From positions 25,747,233 through 25,811,232 of the forward strand of contig CM053330.1 of the NCBI GenBank assembly GCA_028583605.1: DNA of 64,000 bases. Direction: 5' to 3'. The position numbers and the translations under genes were made by a program. Under the pieces are notes generated by a model that saw only the letters and a list, made by a program, of their open reading frames with translations, did no database searches and was not told where the DNA came from. Each line of letters begins with the position of its first letter. The first letter of the stretch is position 1. This stretch comes from Dastarcus helophoroides. Taxonomy: Eukaryota > Arthropoda > Insecta > Coleoptera > Bothrideridae. Below are positions 1-11,229 of this stretch, piece by piece.

Positions 1-985
1 TGAGAATGTGTTGCTACTAATAAGATTCTTTGATCCTGCAAGTTTCAGATCTCTATCTATTTAAGTTTTTGAATAAATCGAAAAAATTCTAAAAAATATC
101 GAAAAATAGAAATTTGTTTTTCTCAAAAACGACTTAACCGATTTAAATAAAATGTGGAAACATTATAGAAATGTACATAGGCTATATTCCAAAAAATTGA
201 TAGTCTACAATCATTATGTTATTTAGGAAAAACGGGCAATTTTTTTCAAAATTATTTTTTTTCTTTATGATAACGTTCTAGAACAATTTTGAAACTATCT
301 TCTGTTTATGTCTTTTTTAATGTAGAATACCCTTGCAAATTCTGAAACTGATCAAAAGGGTACGCCATATTGAAAAAAATAAAAACTGACCTTTTCATTA
401 AAAAATTGATTTTTATTTCAATTTCAGGAATATTGGGCTCATCTCAGAGAGTATATTCCTACTAATAGGTTAATTTAACTCTGCCAGTTTCAATATTTTA
501 TTTATTTAGTTTTTTGGAAAAATTGGAAAAAAACAAAAAATAGGAGAATATTTTTTTCTCAAGTCGCGTGAAACCGGTTTCAATGAAATTTGAAAATATT
601 ACAGAGGTATATGAAAGCTTTACTCAAAAAAAAACTAATAATAATTATTAGAGACGTTCTAGAGCAGTTTTAAAGTTAACTTTCTTGGTGTGTTTTTTTG
701 ATATAGAATAATCTTTCGAATCCTTAAATTAATTAAACATGGATTTATTTCAATGTGTTTTATATGATTGAAAAAAACAGAAACAAAATATTCAAAAAAA
801 TTATGAGATTTTTTTTACTAAAATGTTTTAATAAGTATATTAAAAAAATAAATTATAAACTAGATATATTAAAATCTTGATAATTTTACTCAAAATATTT
901 TTTGCATTTTAAAATACCTAATAATATAATCTACAATTATTAATCAATATGCTTGTAACATGATTTAATCAGAAAACAATTCGAG
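1..985. repeat. Left outer arm of a nested foldback element
   Basis: This stretch is an imperfect inverted copy of 3360-4385. Matching landmarks include the AACGTTCTAGAACAATTTT block near 282 and its complement near 4100, the GATCCTGCAAGTTTCAG block near 32 with relatives near 3895 and 4335, and AATCAATATGCTTGTAAC near 941. The arm is itself made of two diverged tandem units of about 450 bp, starting near 1 and near 455; both begin with a CTACTAATA motif. The element continues past the left window edge. Inverted arms made of tandem units are typical of Foldback/Galileo-type DNA elements, but no transposase was seen, so the family is an inference. Confidence 0.75.
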
Positions 986-1460
986 CGATTCCTTCCAAAA
1001 TCATTGGGCCTCTATTCTTAGAAAACCACAAAAACAAGAATATTAAAAATCATTCAAAAATTGCGACCTGTAGCATGATCAGAAGCGTACACATAGATCG
1101 ACGGATGGAAATGCGTGATTCAATGGGGAATTTTTGACTTAATAGCCGTTTCAAAATGTAGTAAATGATAATTTGTTTAGAACAAACTCTCTTCTATCCA
1201 AAATGCTATATTACAACTGATTTGGTAGACATCATTATCTAAGATATTAACTATAATTTTGTGGCGAAAAACAGCGTTTTTGGTATTTATCGATAGTAGA
1301 GTAACCGACGCGATAGTCATGGTGTATAGAACAGCATTTTCTAACCTGCAATTTTATAGTTTAAGAAATTAAAATTATGATTGATCTGATGTATTGATGT
1401 TTTAAAGTTAAAGCGAAAAAGGATATGTTAAGTAAAATTATTAACATTCAAGAGTACTTA
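986..1460. other. No gene seen; interior of foldback element
   Basis: AT-rich sequence between the outer arm and the inserted hairpin repeat. I see no open frame with recognisable protein similarity, no RNA gene and no terminal repeats. It lies in the asymmetric left half of the 4.4-kb palindrome. Confidence 0.5.
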
Positions 1461-1720
1461 AAAAATTGATACCCAAATCTTGTCCCCTGAAACCAAGAAA
1501 GATTAAAAAACACAACAGTTGCTCTAACGCGTTTCAATAGCCAAGCTATCATCTTCAAAGAGATACTGTACAGTACTGAGTATCTTTCTGAAGATGATAC
1601 CTTGGCTATCGAAACGCATTGGAGCACTGTTGTTGTATTTTTTTAAATCTTTCTTCGTTTCAGGGAACAAGATTTGTGTATCAATTTTTAAAGATAACCA
1701 AGGACCAGTCCGTTCTACCA
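1461..1720. repeat. Hairpin repeat with hammerhead-like motif, copy 1
   Basis: The two halves are inverted copies meeting near 1570-1580. The shared unit carries TCTTGTCCCCTGAAACCAAG, then TCTAACGCGTTTC, then a CTATCATCTTC box; the right half repeats these on the other strand and ends with CCAAGGACCAGTCCGTT. Related copies lie at 21945, 22303, 31839, 50391 and 51603. In the right half CTGAAGA starts at 1588, followed by a short hairpin and GAAACGCATT. It sits inside the foldback element at 1-4385, so it is probably a later insertion. Confidence 0.85.
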
Positions 1721-2024
1721 AAATTCAAGTATATTTCTTATTAATTTTTCAATATTGTGATACTTACTGTGCAGCAGCAGCTGCAACGGTTCCCCTGCAG
1801 ATATTAATGGTATAAGTGGAACGTGGAACGTCGTTTTTTTAGTCGTCAACGATACTTTGACGCACGACGTTTTTTTAGTCATCAAAAAATATTTTATAAT
1901 ATTCCTTTTTAAAAACATTTATTTAAGTCATCAAAAATACTAATAATACAATTTTGTTTATCTTCGATTTTTTAGAGCTTAGATTTAACAAACTGTTGCG
2001 GCTCTAAATATGGATTGCTCCTAT

Positions 2025-3262
2025 AGACCGGGAAAAATGGATTTTTTATTACAAAATAATTAAATACTAAACTTTGACTTAACAAATAAGTACAGAAAGT
2101 TCCCTACCAAGATCATGTGCGGATTGGCCAACATATTGACTTAAAATGGAAGATTTTGGTTTTTTTGTCAACAACTAACACAATTTTAGTTTAACAAAAA
2201 AGTGTTTTTTATAAAAGTTGGAAACCTTAGAATTCGATTCAAAGAAGTTATTTGCCATTTTTTCGTAGATCTAGTCATTACTGAGAAAATGTCATGCTTT
2301 TGGATATTTGCATTGATTTCAACATCACCTAAAAGGTATAGCACGTGATACGTTTTTTAAATTAATTTTACCAAGATGTCTAATGTACTATTCCGTCTTT
2401 GGTTAAATTCGTAATTTGTTTACATCAATGTTTTTAATGATCTTGATGTTATGTTCTTCATCTAATAATTTACTTTCATGTCGTGGTCAAAAAAATAATT
2501 ATGAGAGTTTCTACAAAGGTTTTAAGCATTGTGGTATGTATAAAGGTTTCAACGGTATTGTATGTCGACCACCAACAAATCTAGTAGTATTCCTTGCATA
2601 GTTAGTAGCGCCCTAACATACCAAGAATCTCCTAATTACATACTTTTGTGCTTTTTTGTTGTTCCTAAAATTAGTGAAAATGTATAGGATACGCCCCATC
2701 GACCAACTGTCTTTGCAAAAAGAAATCTGATCTCGTTTAAAAGTGTCAAGGTGTAAGCGACGATAACGATGATGAAGGTGAATGATAATTAACTACGAAA
2801 CGTAACATTCAGACCAACAAAAACAGCCCTCCGGCTAAAAAAATCTCAAATTCAACGGAAGAGGTGAAGTGAATTAGGCCTTCTGAGGATATCGCTCAAA
2901 AAGTACAGGCCAAAATCTGTACATTTTGGGTAGTGCAGAAATGAGTGTGACTACCCGAAAGCACGCTATTCGTGAGACATTTTCTCAATAACGACTAATT
3001 CTAAAAGAAAATGGTTAATAACTTTTTTGAAGAACATTTTAAGTTCTCCGACTTTTATTAAAAACATTTTTTTGTTAGATCAAAATTGTGGAAATTATTG
3101 GCAAAGAAACAAAATTTTCCATTTTCAAATCAATATAGCGGCCGTTCCCCACTCGATCTTGGCAGGGAATTTTATAAACTTATTTGTTAAGCGTAAGTGA
3201 AGATATTTCTAAAATAACAATGAAGTATTTAATTTTTTGGCAACAAGGGTGATTTTTCATCT
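2025..3262. repeat. Inner palindrome of the foldback element
   Basis: 2025-2320 is an inverted copy of about 2955-3262. Both carry AACAAATAAGT, a CCAAGATC box, a long AACAAAAAA run and GAGAAAATGTC. The loop (about 2320-2955) is asymmetric and includes a short frame reading SDDNDDEGE near 2758, which might be the remnant of an acidic protein segment, though I cannot assign it. Together with the outer arms this makes a two-level palindrome. Confidence 0.7.
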
Positions 3263-3359
3263 ATTTTTCCTGAATTACTACGGAGTAAATTAAACATGTC
3301 TACATTTAAAAGCAATACATTGAGATTTTGCTTTTGTTCGAAATTATTGATAAAAAAAA

Positions 3360-4385
3360 CCCGCAAAATGTGGAATCAAAATGCAAATTGATTCTTAATT
3401 CTGAATAAATTAATATTAAACATATTGATAAATAATTGTAAGCACATGTTATATTGATATTTTGAAATGCAAAAGGATAATTTAACTAAAATTATTGACA
3501 TCTTTAATATTTTAGTAATATTGATATACTTTTTTTGGATGTTTTGTTTCTGTTGTTTTAATGATATAAAAAACAATGAAATTAATCGATTGTTATTTGT
3601 ATCTTATCAATCAATTTTAAGATTCGATATATTATTTTATATTAAAAAACACATTAGAAAAGTCAACTTTAAAACTGTTCTAGAACGTACCACAAAGGAA
3701 ACAAAAATCGCAAAAGATTGACTGTTCTCTAACAATTATTATTAAAATTAAGAGCTGGTATATTTTTGAGCAAACTATTTATATATCTATAATGTTTCCA
3801 AATTTCACTCAAATCGGTTTTATGCGGTTTTTGAAAAAAAAATCCTATTTTTTTTGTTCTTTCCAATTTTTTCAAAAATGAAAATAAATAGAATTCTGCA
3901 ACTTGCAGGATCAAACTATCCTATTAGCAGAAATATACTCTTCAGAGATGATCCCAATAATGCTGAAATTAAAATAAATCAATTTTTAAATGAAAAAACT
4001 GGATTTTATTTTTTTTCAATATCGCGTACTTTTTGATCAGTTTCAGAATTTGTAAGGTTTTGTATATCAAAAAAGACATAAAGAAAGTTTATTTTAAAAT
4101 TGTTCTAGAACGTTATCACAAAGAAAAAAAATAATTTCGAAAAAAAATTGTCCGTTTCACCCAAATAGCATAAAGATTTTGGATTAATATATTTTTTTAA
4201 ATATAGCTTTTATACATCTCTATAATATGTCAAAATTGTATTCAAATCACTTAAGTAGTTTTTGAGAAAAAAATATTTTTCTATATTTCGGTTTTTTTGA
4301 ATTGTTTCAAAAACCAAAATAGATAGAGATCTGAAACTTGCCTAATCGAAGTATCTTATTAGTGGCAATACACCCTTAAAAGATG
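3360..4385. repeat. Right outer arm of the nested foldback element
   Basis: Inverted counterpart of 1-985, again as two tandem units. The unit boundaries carry TCTTATTAGT-like and CTATTAGCAG-like motifs. Similarity fades near 4385. Open frames of 60-84 codons here lie in low-complexity sequence and match nothing known to me, so I do not call them genes. Confidence 0.75.
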
Positions 4386-4697
4386 ATCCAAATATCCTTC
4401 TGGGGCCGATTCTCTACACTAATCGTCCTATGGTCTTTAAATGACCTAATCATCTTTGGAAAATATGTATTTTAAATAAAAAAATATAACTATAAAATTA
4501 TTGTCCGGTAATTTTTGAATTTAATCAATATTTTTTCGTAAATTTTAGAAAATGTAAAGCGGTAACATAAAATAAAAAAGAAACTGGTTTCTTTTCAAAT
4601 TTACCATTACATATACCTACACCAGAAAATTTCCGTTTTAAATTCAAAATTTTGGGTTTGACTTGTAGTTTTTCATTTTACAATTTTTACTATTATA
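4386..4697. other. No feature seen
   Basis: About 310 bases of AT-rich sequence between two palindromic elements. No gene, repeat unit or regulatory motif could be supported. Confidence 0.5.
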
Positions 4698-5592
4698 CAG
4701 GTTGTCCATTTTAAAAGTTTGCACCCCAGTTTTTTCGAGAACTGTTAAGAATTTCGAAAAACCCAAAAACAGGTCGATTTTACTTCCGAGGGGGCAACAT
4801 GCTTGCCCTCTCACGGTATATGTGGCATTCAACCATTTAATTTAAATAGGGAAGGTAGGTCGAGTGGTACCTTTTTGGAGAGCTTGTCTAATTGTCTATT
4901 CATTATATGCAATTTTTTTAAAATCTATCGAATAATTTTTGCAATATTTGATTTCGAAACCTTAAAATACAAAAACCTAAAATAAAAATATTTAGTTCTT
5001 GTTTAGGCTTACAATTACAATTTGATCGTTTTTAGCGCTATCAATACAGTATTCCAATAATCGGTTGATTTTGCAATAAGTAATGACAACATTCAATAGA
5101 GGATCAAATGAGCTTCTCATAAAGATGTAACTTGTCCTACTTTCCATATTTCCTTTTGGTGGTGAAATTCACTCCTGCTCGGCAGTAAACAGTAGTAATT
5201 GCAACCGCACAACCTAAGAATACTGTATTGATAGCGCTAAAAACGATCAAATTGTAATTGTAAGCCTAAACAAGAACTAAATATTTTAATTATAGGTTTT
5301 TGTGTTTTACGACTTCAAAAGGAAATATTGCAAAAATTAATCAATATATTCCAAAAAAGTGCAGATAATAAATAGACAATTAGACAAGCTCTCCAAAAAG
5401 GGGCTACTAGACCTACTTTCCCTATTTAAATTAAGGGAGTGAAACTCGTGCCCGCTAGGGTTTGAATACCATATATGCCGTGAGAGGGCAAGCTTCCCAT
5501 TCGGAAGCAAAATCGACCTGTTTTTGGGTTTTTCGAAATTCTTAGCAGTGCTCGAGAAAACCGTTGTGCAAACTTATAAAATGGACACCCTG
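4698..5592. mobile_element. TA-flanked palindromic element (CAGGKTGTCC termini)
   Basis: An 895-bp inverted-repeat element. The left end reads CAGGTTGTCCATTTTA; the reverse complement of the right end reads CAGGGTGTCCATTTTA. TA lies at both borders (4696-4697 and 5593-5594). The arms pair over most of their length: an inner block with TAGCGCTATCAATACAGTA lies at about 5033-5051 and inverted at about 5222-5238. The loop is about 160 bp. TA duplication and CAGGGTG-type ends fit IS630/Tc1/mariner-like elements. It encodes no transposase and must be non-autonomous. Confidence 0.85.
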
Positions 5593-5599
5593 TATGTCA

Positions 5600-6910
5600 T
5601 GTATTTTTATCTAATCTTCAGAAACATTTTTTCCAAAATTTCAACTTATTTTTAATTTGGATATTAAACTTGCAATTTGTATGTTTCTTCTTATCTAAAA
5701 TTTCGATTTCAAATTCAAAATTTCATATAATGATTTTTATTTTTCGTAATTTAGACATCCATTTGTCGAGTTAAACTTAAAATTCCGAGAATTTTTGAAA
5801 AATAAATTTGAAGCACTCTCTTTGTTTTACTCTTTTTCGCAAAATTATGAGTTTGTATTTTCAGTTTTTATTTTATTTTCTCCAAAATTTAATTACAAAC
5901 CCAAAATTTGGACTTTTTCTCAATAGGTGAATTTTTTTTCCAAATTTAGACTTTAATGTCGCAATATTGACTGTTTTAAAATTTTGACTATAATCTGAAA
6001 ACTCAACTTTTCTGAAAGTTGAATTCTTTCTAATAGTTTAATTTTTTTGCCACATTTTTAGATTCCGACATTTAACTTGGAAATTTTGAATTTTTTCCTA
6101 AAACTTCGATTTCAACTTCAAAGTTTTAACTCTTTATAGAAATTTGTATTTTTATTTTTCGAAATTCAAATATTAATCTCTTTAAGCTAAGATATAAAAA
6201 AAATAAATGTGGAGCATTTCTCGAAATAATTACTTTTTTCGAAAAATTCTATGTTTAATATTTCAATTTTTACTTATTCCCAAGACGCCAATGTTTACGT
6301 TTTGTCCAAAATTTCAACTTTAAACAATAAATTCTAAACCTTTCTAAAGATTTTCTTTTTTTCAAAATCTAAGGAACATTTTTTATTATATAATATTATA
6401 GGTAATAGGTTTCTATGAAATTTGAAATCCCGAAATTTAAACTTGACTTTTTACTTTTATTCCCAAAACCGATAAAGGTATTAACAATTTTTAGAGTTTG
6501 GCATTTTATTTTTAAAATTTTGAATTTCATCTGGATTTTTTCTCAAAAACTCAAACTATAGATATTTTAAAATCTTGACATTACTTGCAAGATTTTAATT
6601 TTTTCCAATGATTTTGATTTCTGGTGCAAAATTTTGTCCTCAAACTTGAAATGTTGACATTTGTCTCGAAATTTCCAGAACATTTGTAATTTTTTGAAAA
6701 CCTTTTTTTCCATCTTCACTTTTTTCCTGAAACTTTTACTGAACTCAATGTTTAACTATTTTTACTTTTTTTTTACCCTTATCTCGAAGTATTTGGTATT
6801 TCTTTCGAGATTTCGAGTTTAAACTTGAAAATTTAAATATTTTTCCTTCGACTCTTCTATAATTCTAAGTTAGCCAAGTTTGTTACGAAAAATTATTTTC
6901 TAAATTAAAA
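5600..6910. repeat. T-rich AAATTTCGA satellite block
   Basis: Degenerate array in which phrases of about 20-25 bases (TTTTTC, then a CGAAATTTCGAC-like core, then TTT) recur out of exact register. The core is the palindrome TCGAAATTTCGA or slight variants. No gene is visible; stops occur in all frames and short open frames are by-products of composition. Confidence 0.65.
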
Positions 6911-6914
6911 TATA

Positions 6915-8257
6915 CAGGTTGAACCAAATTTTATTTCCACCACAGGGATCTCGTGAACCATTAGATATTCAAGGAAGCTTAAATGGGAAAAATAGTGCAG
7001 GATTTAATGCCTAATATTATTTCGCTGAGAAAACAATTGAATTTCAATTCGTCTTGATTTTATTTAGAAAAAACTGAAAATCGCCATTTTTAAAAATCAA
7101 CTGTAACTTGTTTAAGTCCGATTAAAAAAATTAAAAACTGTAATTAGTTGTTTTTTGAAGCCTCTTCATTGGTGTACAATAATTTTCTCTAAATTCAAAT
7201 GTTTTTTGTTATTTCTTATGGACGCTATATTGGATTTTAATATTTTCGAATTTGGCATATTTTTCTGATTAATTTGATGTATGTCATGCTATACTTTAAA
7301 CGTGGCAAAGTGGGTTAAATGAACTAATTTTTGATTTTTAAACAAAAAAATTATAGTAGGCGACGCAAGTTCCATAACTTTTAATAATAAAAAAATAGGG
7401 GTCCTAAAAAAGCAATAATTATTATTAAAAAACCGAAAATATAACAAACTGTATCGTAAAGTATTGAAATATTTATTAATAATCGTAACGTGCATGATCC
7501 CCTTCAAATTAGGTAATTCTCAGAACAATTGTAAGGGCTTTATTAAGACGGACTTTCCCATGGCTTATTTGCAAGTGTGCGTTCCAGACTTCTCTAGAAG
7601 TTAAATATTTTAAGACGGATAATGTTAAATTGTTAGATATTTCACGTTACACGAATAAGTATCCAATGTTTAAAGAATTTTTGTAAAATTGCCGACCAAA
7701 TTTTTAAAACATCTACACATTTTCATAGAATTAGGCCATTTAAAGCAGTGCATGCACGTTAAGATTATATTAATAACTGTTTAAATATTGCACAGTTTGT
7801 TACAATATTTTTAGTTTTTTAATAATTATTGTTACATATTTAGGTACTGCATTTTTATTATTAACAGTTATGGCACTTGAATCGTCTACTATAATTCTTT
7901 TGTTTAAAAATAAAACTTAGTTCATTTAAATTAATCAGAAAAATAAATCAAATTTGAAAATGATAAAATTCAATATGGCGTCTATAAGAAATAACAAAAT
8001 TAACATAATTTTTTAGGAAACAGTTAAATCTAGAAGAAATTAACTTACATCAATGAAAGGCCCTAAAAAACTAATAATTGCAGTCTTTGAATTTTTTCAA
8101 TCGGATTTCAAATAAACAAGTTACAGCTGATTTTAAAAAACAGCGATTTTTTCTAAATAAAATCAAGACGAGTTGCAATTCAATTGTTTTCTCAACGGAA
8201 TATTATTAGGCACTACATTCTGTACCCCATAGTGGAAATCAAATTTGGTTCAACCTG
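6915..8257. mobile_element. TA-flanked palindromic element (CAGGTTGAACC termini)
   Basis: A 1343-bp inverted-repeat element with ends CAGGTTGAACCAAATTT and its complement, TA at 6913-6914 and 8258-8259. Arms pair from the ends to about 7480 and from about 7790. Matching inner blocks include the AATTATAGTAG box near 7349 and the CTACTATAATTCTTTTG box near 7887. The loop (about 7500-7790) contains CCAGACTTCTCTAGAAGTTA, which resembles a stretch near 46668. No transposase is encoded. Confidence 0.85.
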
Positions 8258-8259
8258 TA

Positions 8260-8625
8260 TAACCAAATAGACTGAGAAATTATTTAAAACAAAATAATAC
8301 TGAAGCACCTATGCTCATGGCCCGTGGCATGTTTCCAGTCGAAAATAGTAAAATATTAAAATATATTTGCTCTAGAAGCAAAAATATTTTCAACTTTACT
8401 GTAAAAATAATCTACATTTATTTCAGTCCTGAAAGTTGTAAATGCAGGTCTTTTACTATATTCCTTTATTGAACACATGAGCACTTCAAGGTTTTCAGTA
8501 CAGTATGTGAACTGGATTTACGGTTGGATTCTAAGCCTAATAATGGACTAAGCTGACTTGGGTAGCCCGCCACAAAATTTAGAGCCAGTCAATCCCTACT
8601 TGAAATTTTGACTAGTATAACTCCG
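8260..8625. other. No gene seen
   Basis: About 365 bases of mixed composition between a palindromic element and a satellite block. No supported coding, RNA or repeat feature. Confidence 0.5.
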
Positions 8626-9480
8626 GGCGTATCTTTTGATTTTTATTTTTTTTCCTATAATTTTAACGCAAGTTTCCAAATTTCGATTTTTTACTTTATT
8701 TATAAGGTAGAAGATTTTGATTTTCGATTCGAAATTTCATTTTTTCGTGTACTTTAGATTTTTTGTTTGTTTTTCCGAAATATTGAATTAATTTTGCAAT
8801 GCTAACTTTTTTCTCAAAATTGCGACAAAATTTTAGCTTTTACATTTTAACATTTTTACTTGAGTTAATTTTCTCGATATTTCAACTTCTTCTTTAAAAA
8901 AAAATGAGTGTACATATTTTTGTTTTTTAAAATTTCTACTTTCTAGACATTTTGACTCTTGAATTTGGAGAAAATTTGGATTTTAATTTGAAAGGTCTTT
9001 TTTTTCTTGAAATATCAAAATTGGTTTTTGTAAGTTTGAATTTTTTTTGTAAATTAGACGTTTATCTCGATACTTCCAAGTTTTGTGAGTTCAACTTTCA
9101 AATTTTTTTCAAAAAGTTTCTTATAAAATTTTGTCTCATTTTGGAACCTTTGAATTTAATATCAAAATTTCGGTAAAAGTTTCATTGTTTAAATTTATGG
9201 TTTTGTTTAAATGTTAATTTTATCTTAAATTTTCTAGTTTTATATATATTTTTTAATTTCGACTATTTTATAGAAATCTTGAGTTTTTTTTTTATTTTGA
9301 CATGCATCTCGAAATTTCGACTTTATATTGAATTTTCGAGTTTTTCTTAAATTATTGACTTTTTGTCCAAGTGATCCTGAAATGACCACTTTCTAAATTT
9401 GGTTATTTTATTCTTTATAACTTTGGAGCTTATTATTTGAAATTTCGTCCCTTTTCTGGAAATTTCGAGTTTTTCTCGAG
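8626..9480. repeat. T-rich AAATTTCGA satellite block
   Basis: The same degenerate satellite as 5600-6910, same polarity, with cores such as TCGAAATTTCGAC near 9310. An open frame of about 74 codons at 8952-9176 is low complexity (F, L, K, N rich) and judged non-coding. Confidence 0.6.
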
Positions 9481-10320
9481 GTAGGTTCCAAGTGTACCTT
9501 GTGGTGGTTGATTGAAAAACTACGATTTAAAATACCAATCAAACTAGAAAATGTTACGGGCTGCCAAAGGTTTTTTTTACTTATTAGCATTTTCATTGAA
9601 TCATTATAGTGAGGCCATAGAAATAATTATTTAAGCTTTAGCTTTTTATGAATTCATTCGATGCTATGGGATTTCAGTTTTTTATCCACTCTGTCTCATG
9701 AAGACTATTTTGCTTTATAAATGCAAATAACCGATGGTGAATATAGGCATCGAATAACGACTTGTTTGGTGTTTTCGGTCATAAAACGAATTAAAAAGTT
9801 AACCAATCGGCAGTAATAATTTTATGAGTATGTAAAAGCATTTAGATGGGACATAAACTTTACGAGGCAATAATATTCAATAACATAAAACTGGTGTATG
9901 GAGAATCGCCCCTTTTTTGCCTGTCGGTCCGGCCATCGTCCAACAGATGGCGCGAGCATCGCGAACTATTCAATTTCGCCCGCATATAAAATATTGGAGT
10001 GCTCTCCATCCCGCACTCGTTATTGAATAGTAAAAACATAATAGAGGCGGCTATTTAGTAAATGTAGTAGCCCACAAACAGCAGATACTGCTCGTAAAAG
10101 CAAATGATGTGATTGCAGTCATTCCGGTGATCGTATAAACCGAAATCAGATGTTATGACAGCGGTCGTAATCTGCAGACACCAAAACAGATCGTTTCCCG
10201 TTTTGCCAGTTTATTAGACGGATCGTTTATTGCGCTTTTTTCTTTCGTTTTATTCAAATGTACGTATTGTTGGTTTAGCATTTTACATGCTCTTCGGTTT
10301 TGTTGGGTTTATTCAACATG
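9481..10320. other. Unique, less AT-rich island
   Basis: Sequence with CpG-containing stretches (about 9900-10060 and 10120-10220), no satellite phrases and no inverted repeats of note. TATAAA occurs at 9985 but no good initiator follows. It could be conserved regulatory DNA or an untranslated exon. No coding potential could be shown. Confidence 0.35.
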
Positions 10321-11200
10321 TAACCTCACTCAACTATGGGTTTTCTGATAAACTCAAAATTTCGAGAAAAAAGTCAATATTTTCAATTAGGAACTAAATT
10401 GTCAAATTTTTGAAACAATAGCATTTCAACATTAAACTGGGATATATCCTTAGAAATTTATAAAAAAATTCTCTAAATTTCTAACATTTTAACCATAGTG
10501 GAAATTTTATGAGAAAACAGTAAACGTTTCGAGTGCAGTTACGAAAATTTTAGATAAAAATAAAAATTTCAAAAAAAAAATTCGAATTTGTTGAAAAAAC
10601 TTCGACTTTAAACTAAAAATGTCGAGTAAGAAATTCAAATCTTAAGATAAAAACGGAAAATTCTTATGAAACGTCCAAAAATATGAAAAAAGCTAGCGAT
10701 TTATGAAATAAAAAACTTTTTTGAATTCTACAGAATAATTTAATATTTACAGATTAAAATCGCAACTTCGAAAATGAAAAGTCGAAATGTGTAATAAAAG
10801 ACAAAATTTCGAATTCAAAGTCAATTTCGAATGAAACTTCAGAATTTACAACATTATTTTGAATTTCAACTCGAAGTTATAAGAAAAATAATGAGATTTC
10901 GAGTAAGAACGAAACTTCCGAAATTTCAAGAACACCCATTTTAAAGTCATACTGTATATTCTTTAAAAATGTGGAAATTCTGAAATTAAATTTCTATTAC
11001 CGATTCATAAAAAAAACAATGACATTTTAGGTCAGAGTTGAAATTTTGGGGAAAAAATTAAAAGATTTAAGTGAAAATTTTTAGATAAGAGTCGATATTT
11101 CAAGAAAAATAACGGATTTATTGAAAGAAAATTATGTGCTTCACTTCGAAATTTCGAAAAAAAGATTCGAAATCTCTGGATTGATGTAGAAAGTCAAAAG
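10321..11200. repeat. A-rich AAATTTCGA satellite block
   Basis: Same satellite in opposite polarity (A-rich on the + strand; GAAAAAAGTCGAAATTTCG-like phrases). It appears interrupted by the non-LTR retrotransposon at 11230-13165, since the same satellite resumes directly after it. Confidence 0.6.
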
Positions 11201-11229
11201 AGGCGCTCCCAATTATTCATTACATTCCC

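Noticed and set aside
9985..10020. TATAAA as a promoter
   Set aside because: No convincing initiator lies 25-35 bases downstream.
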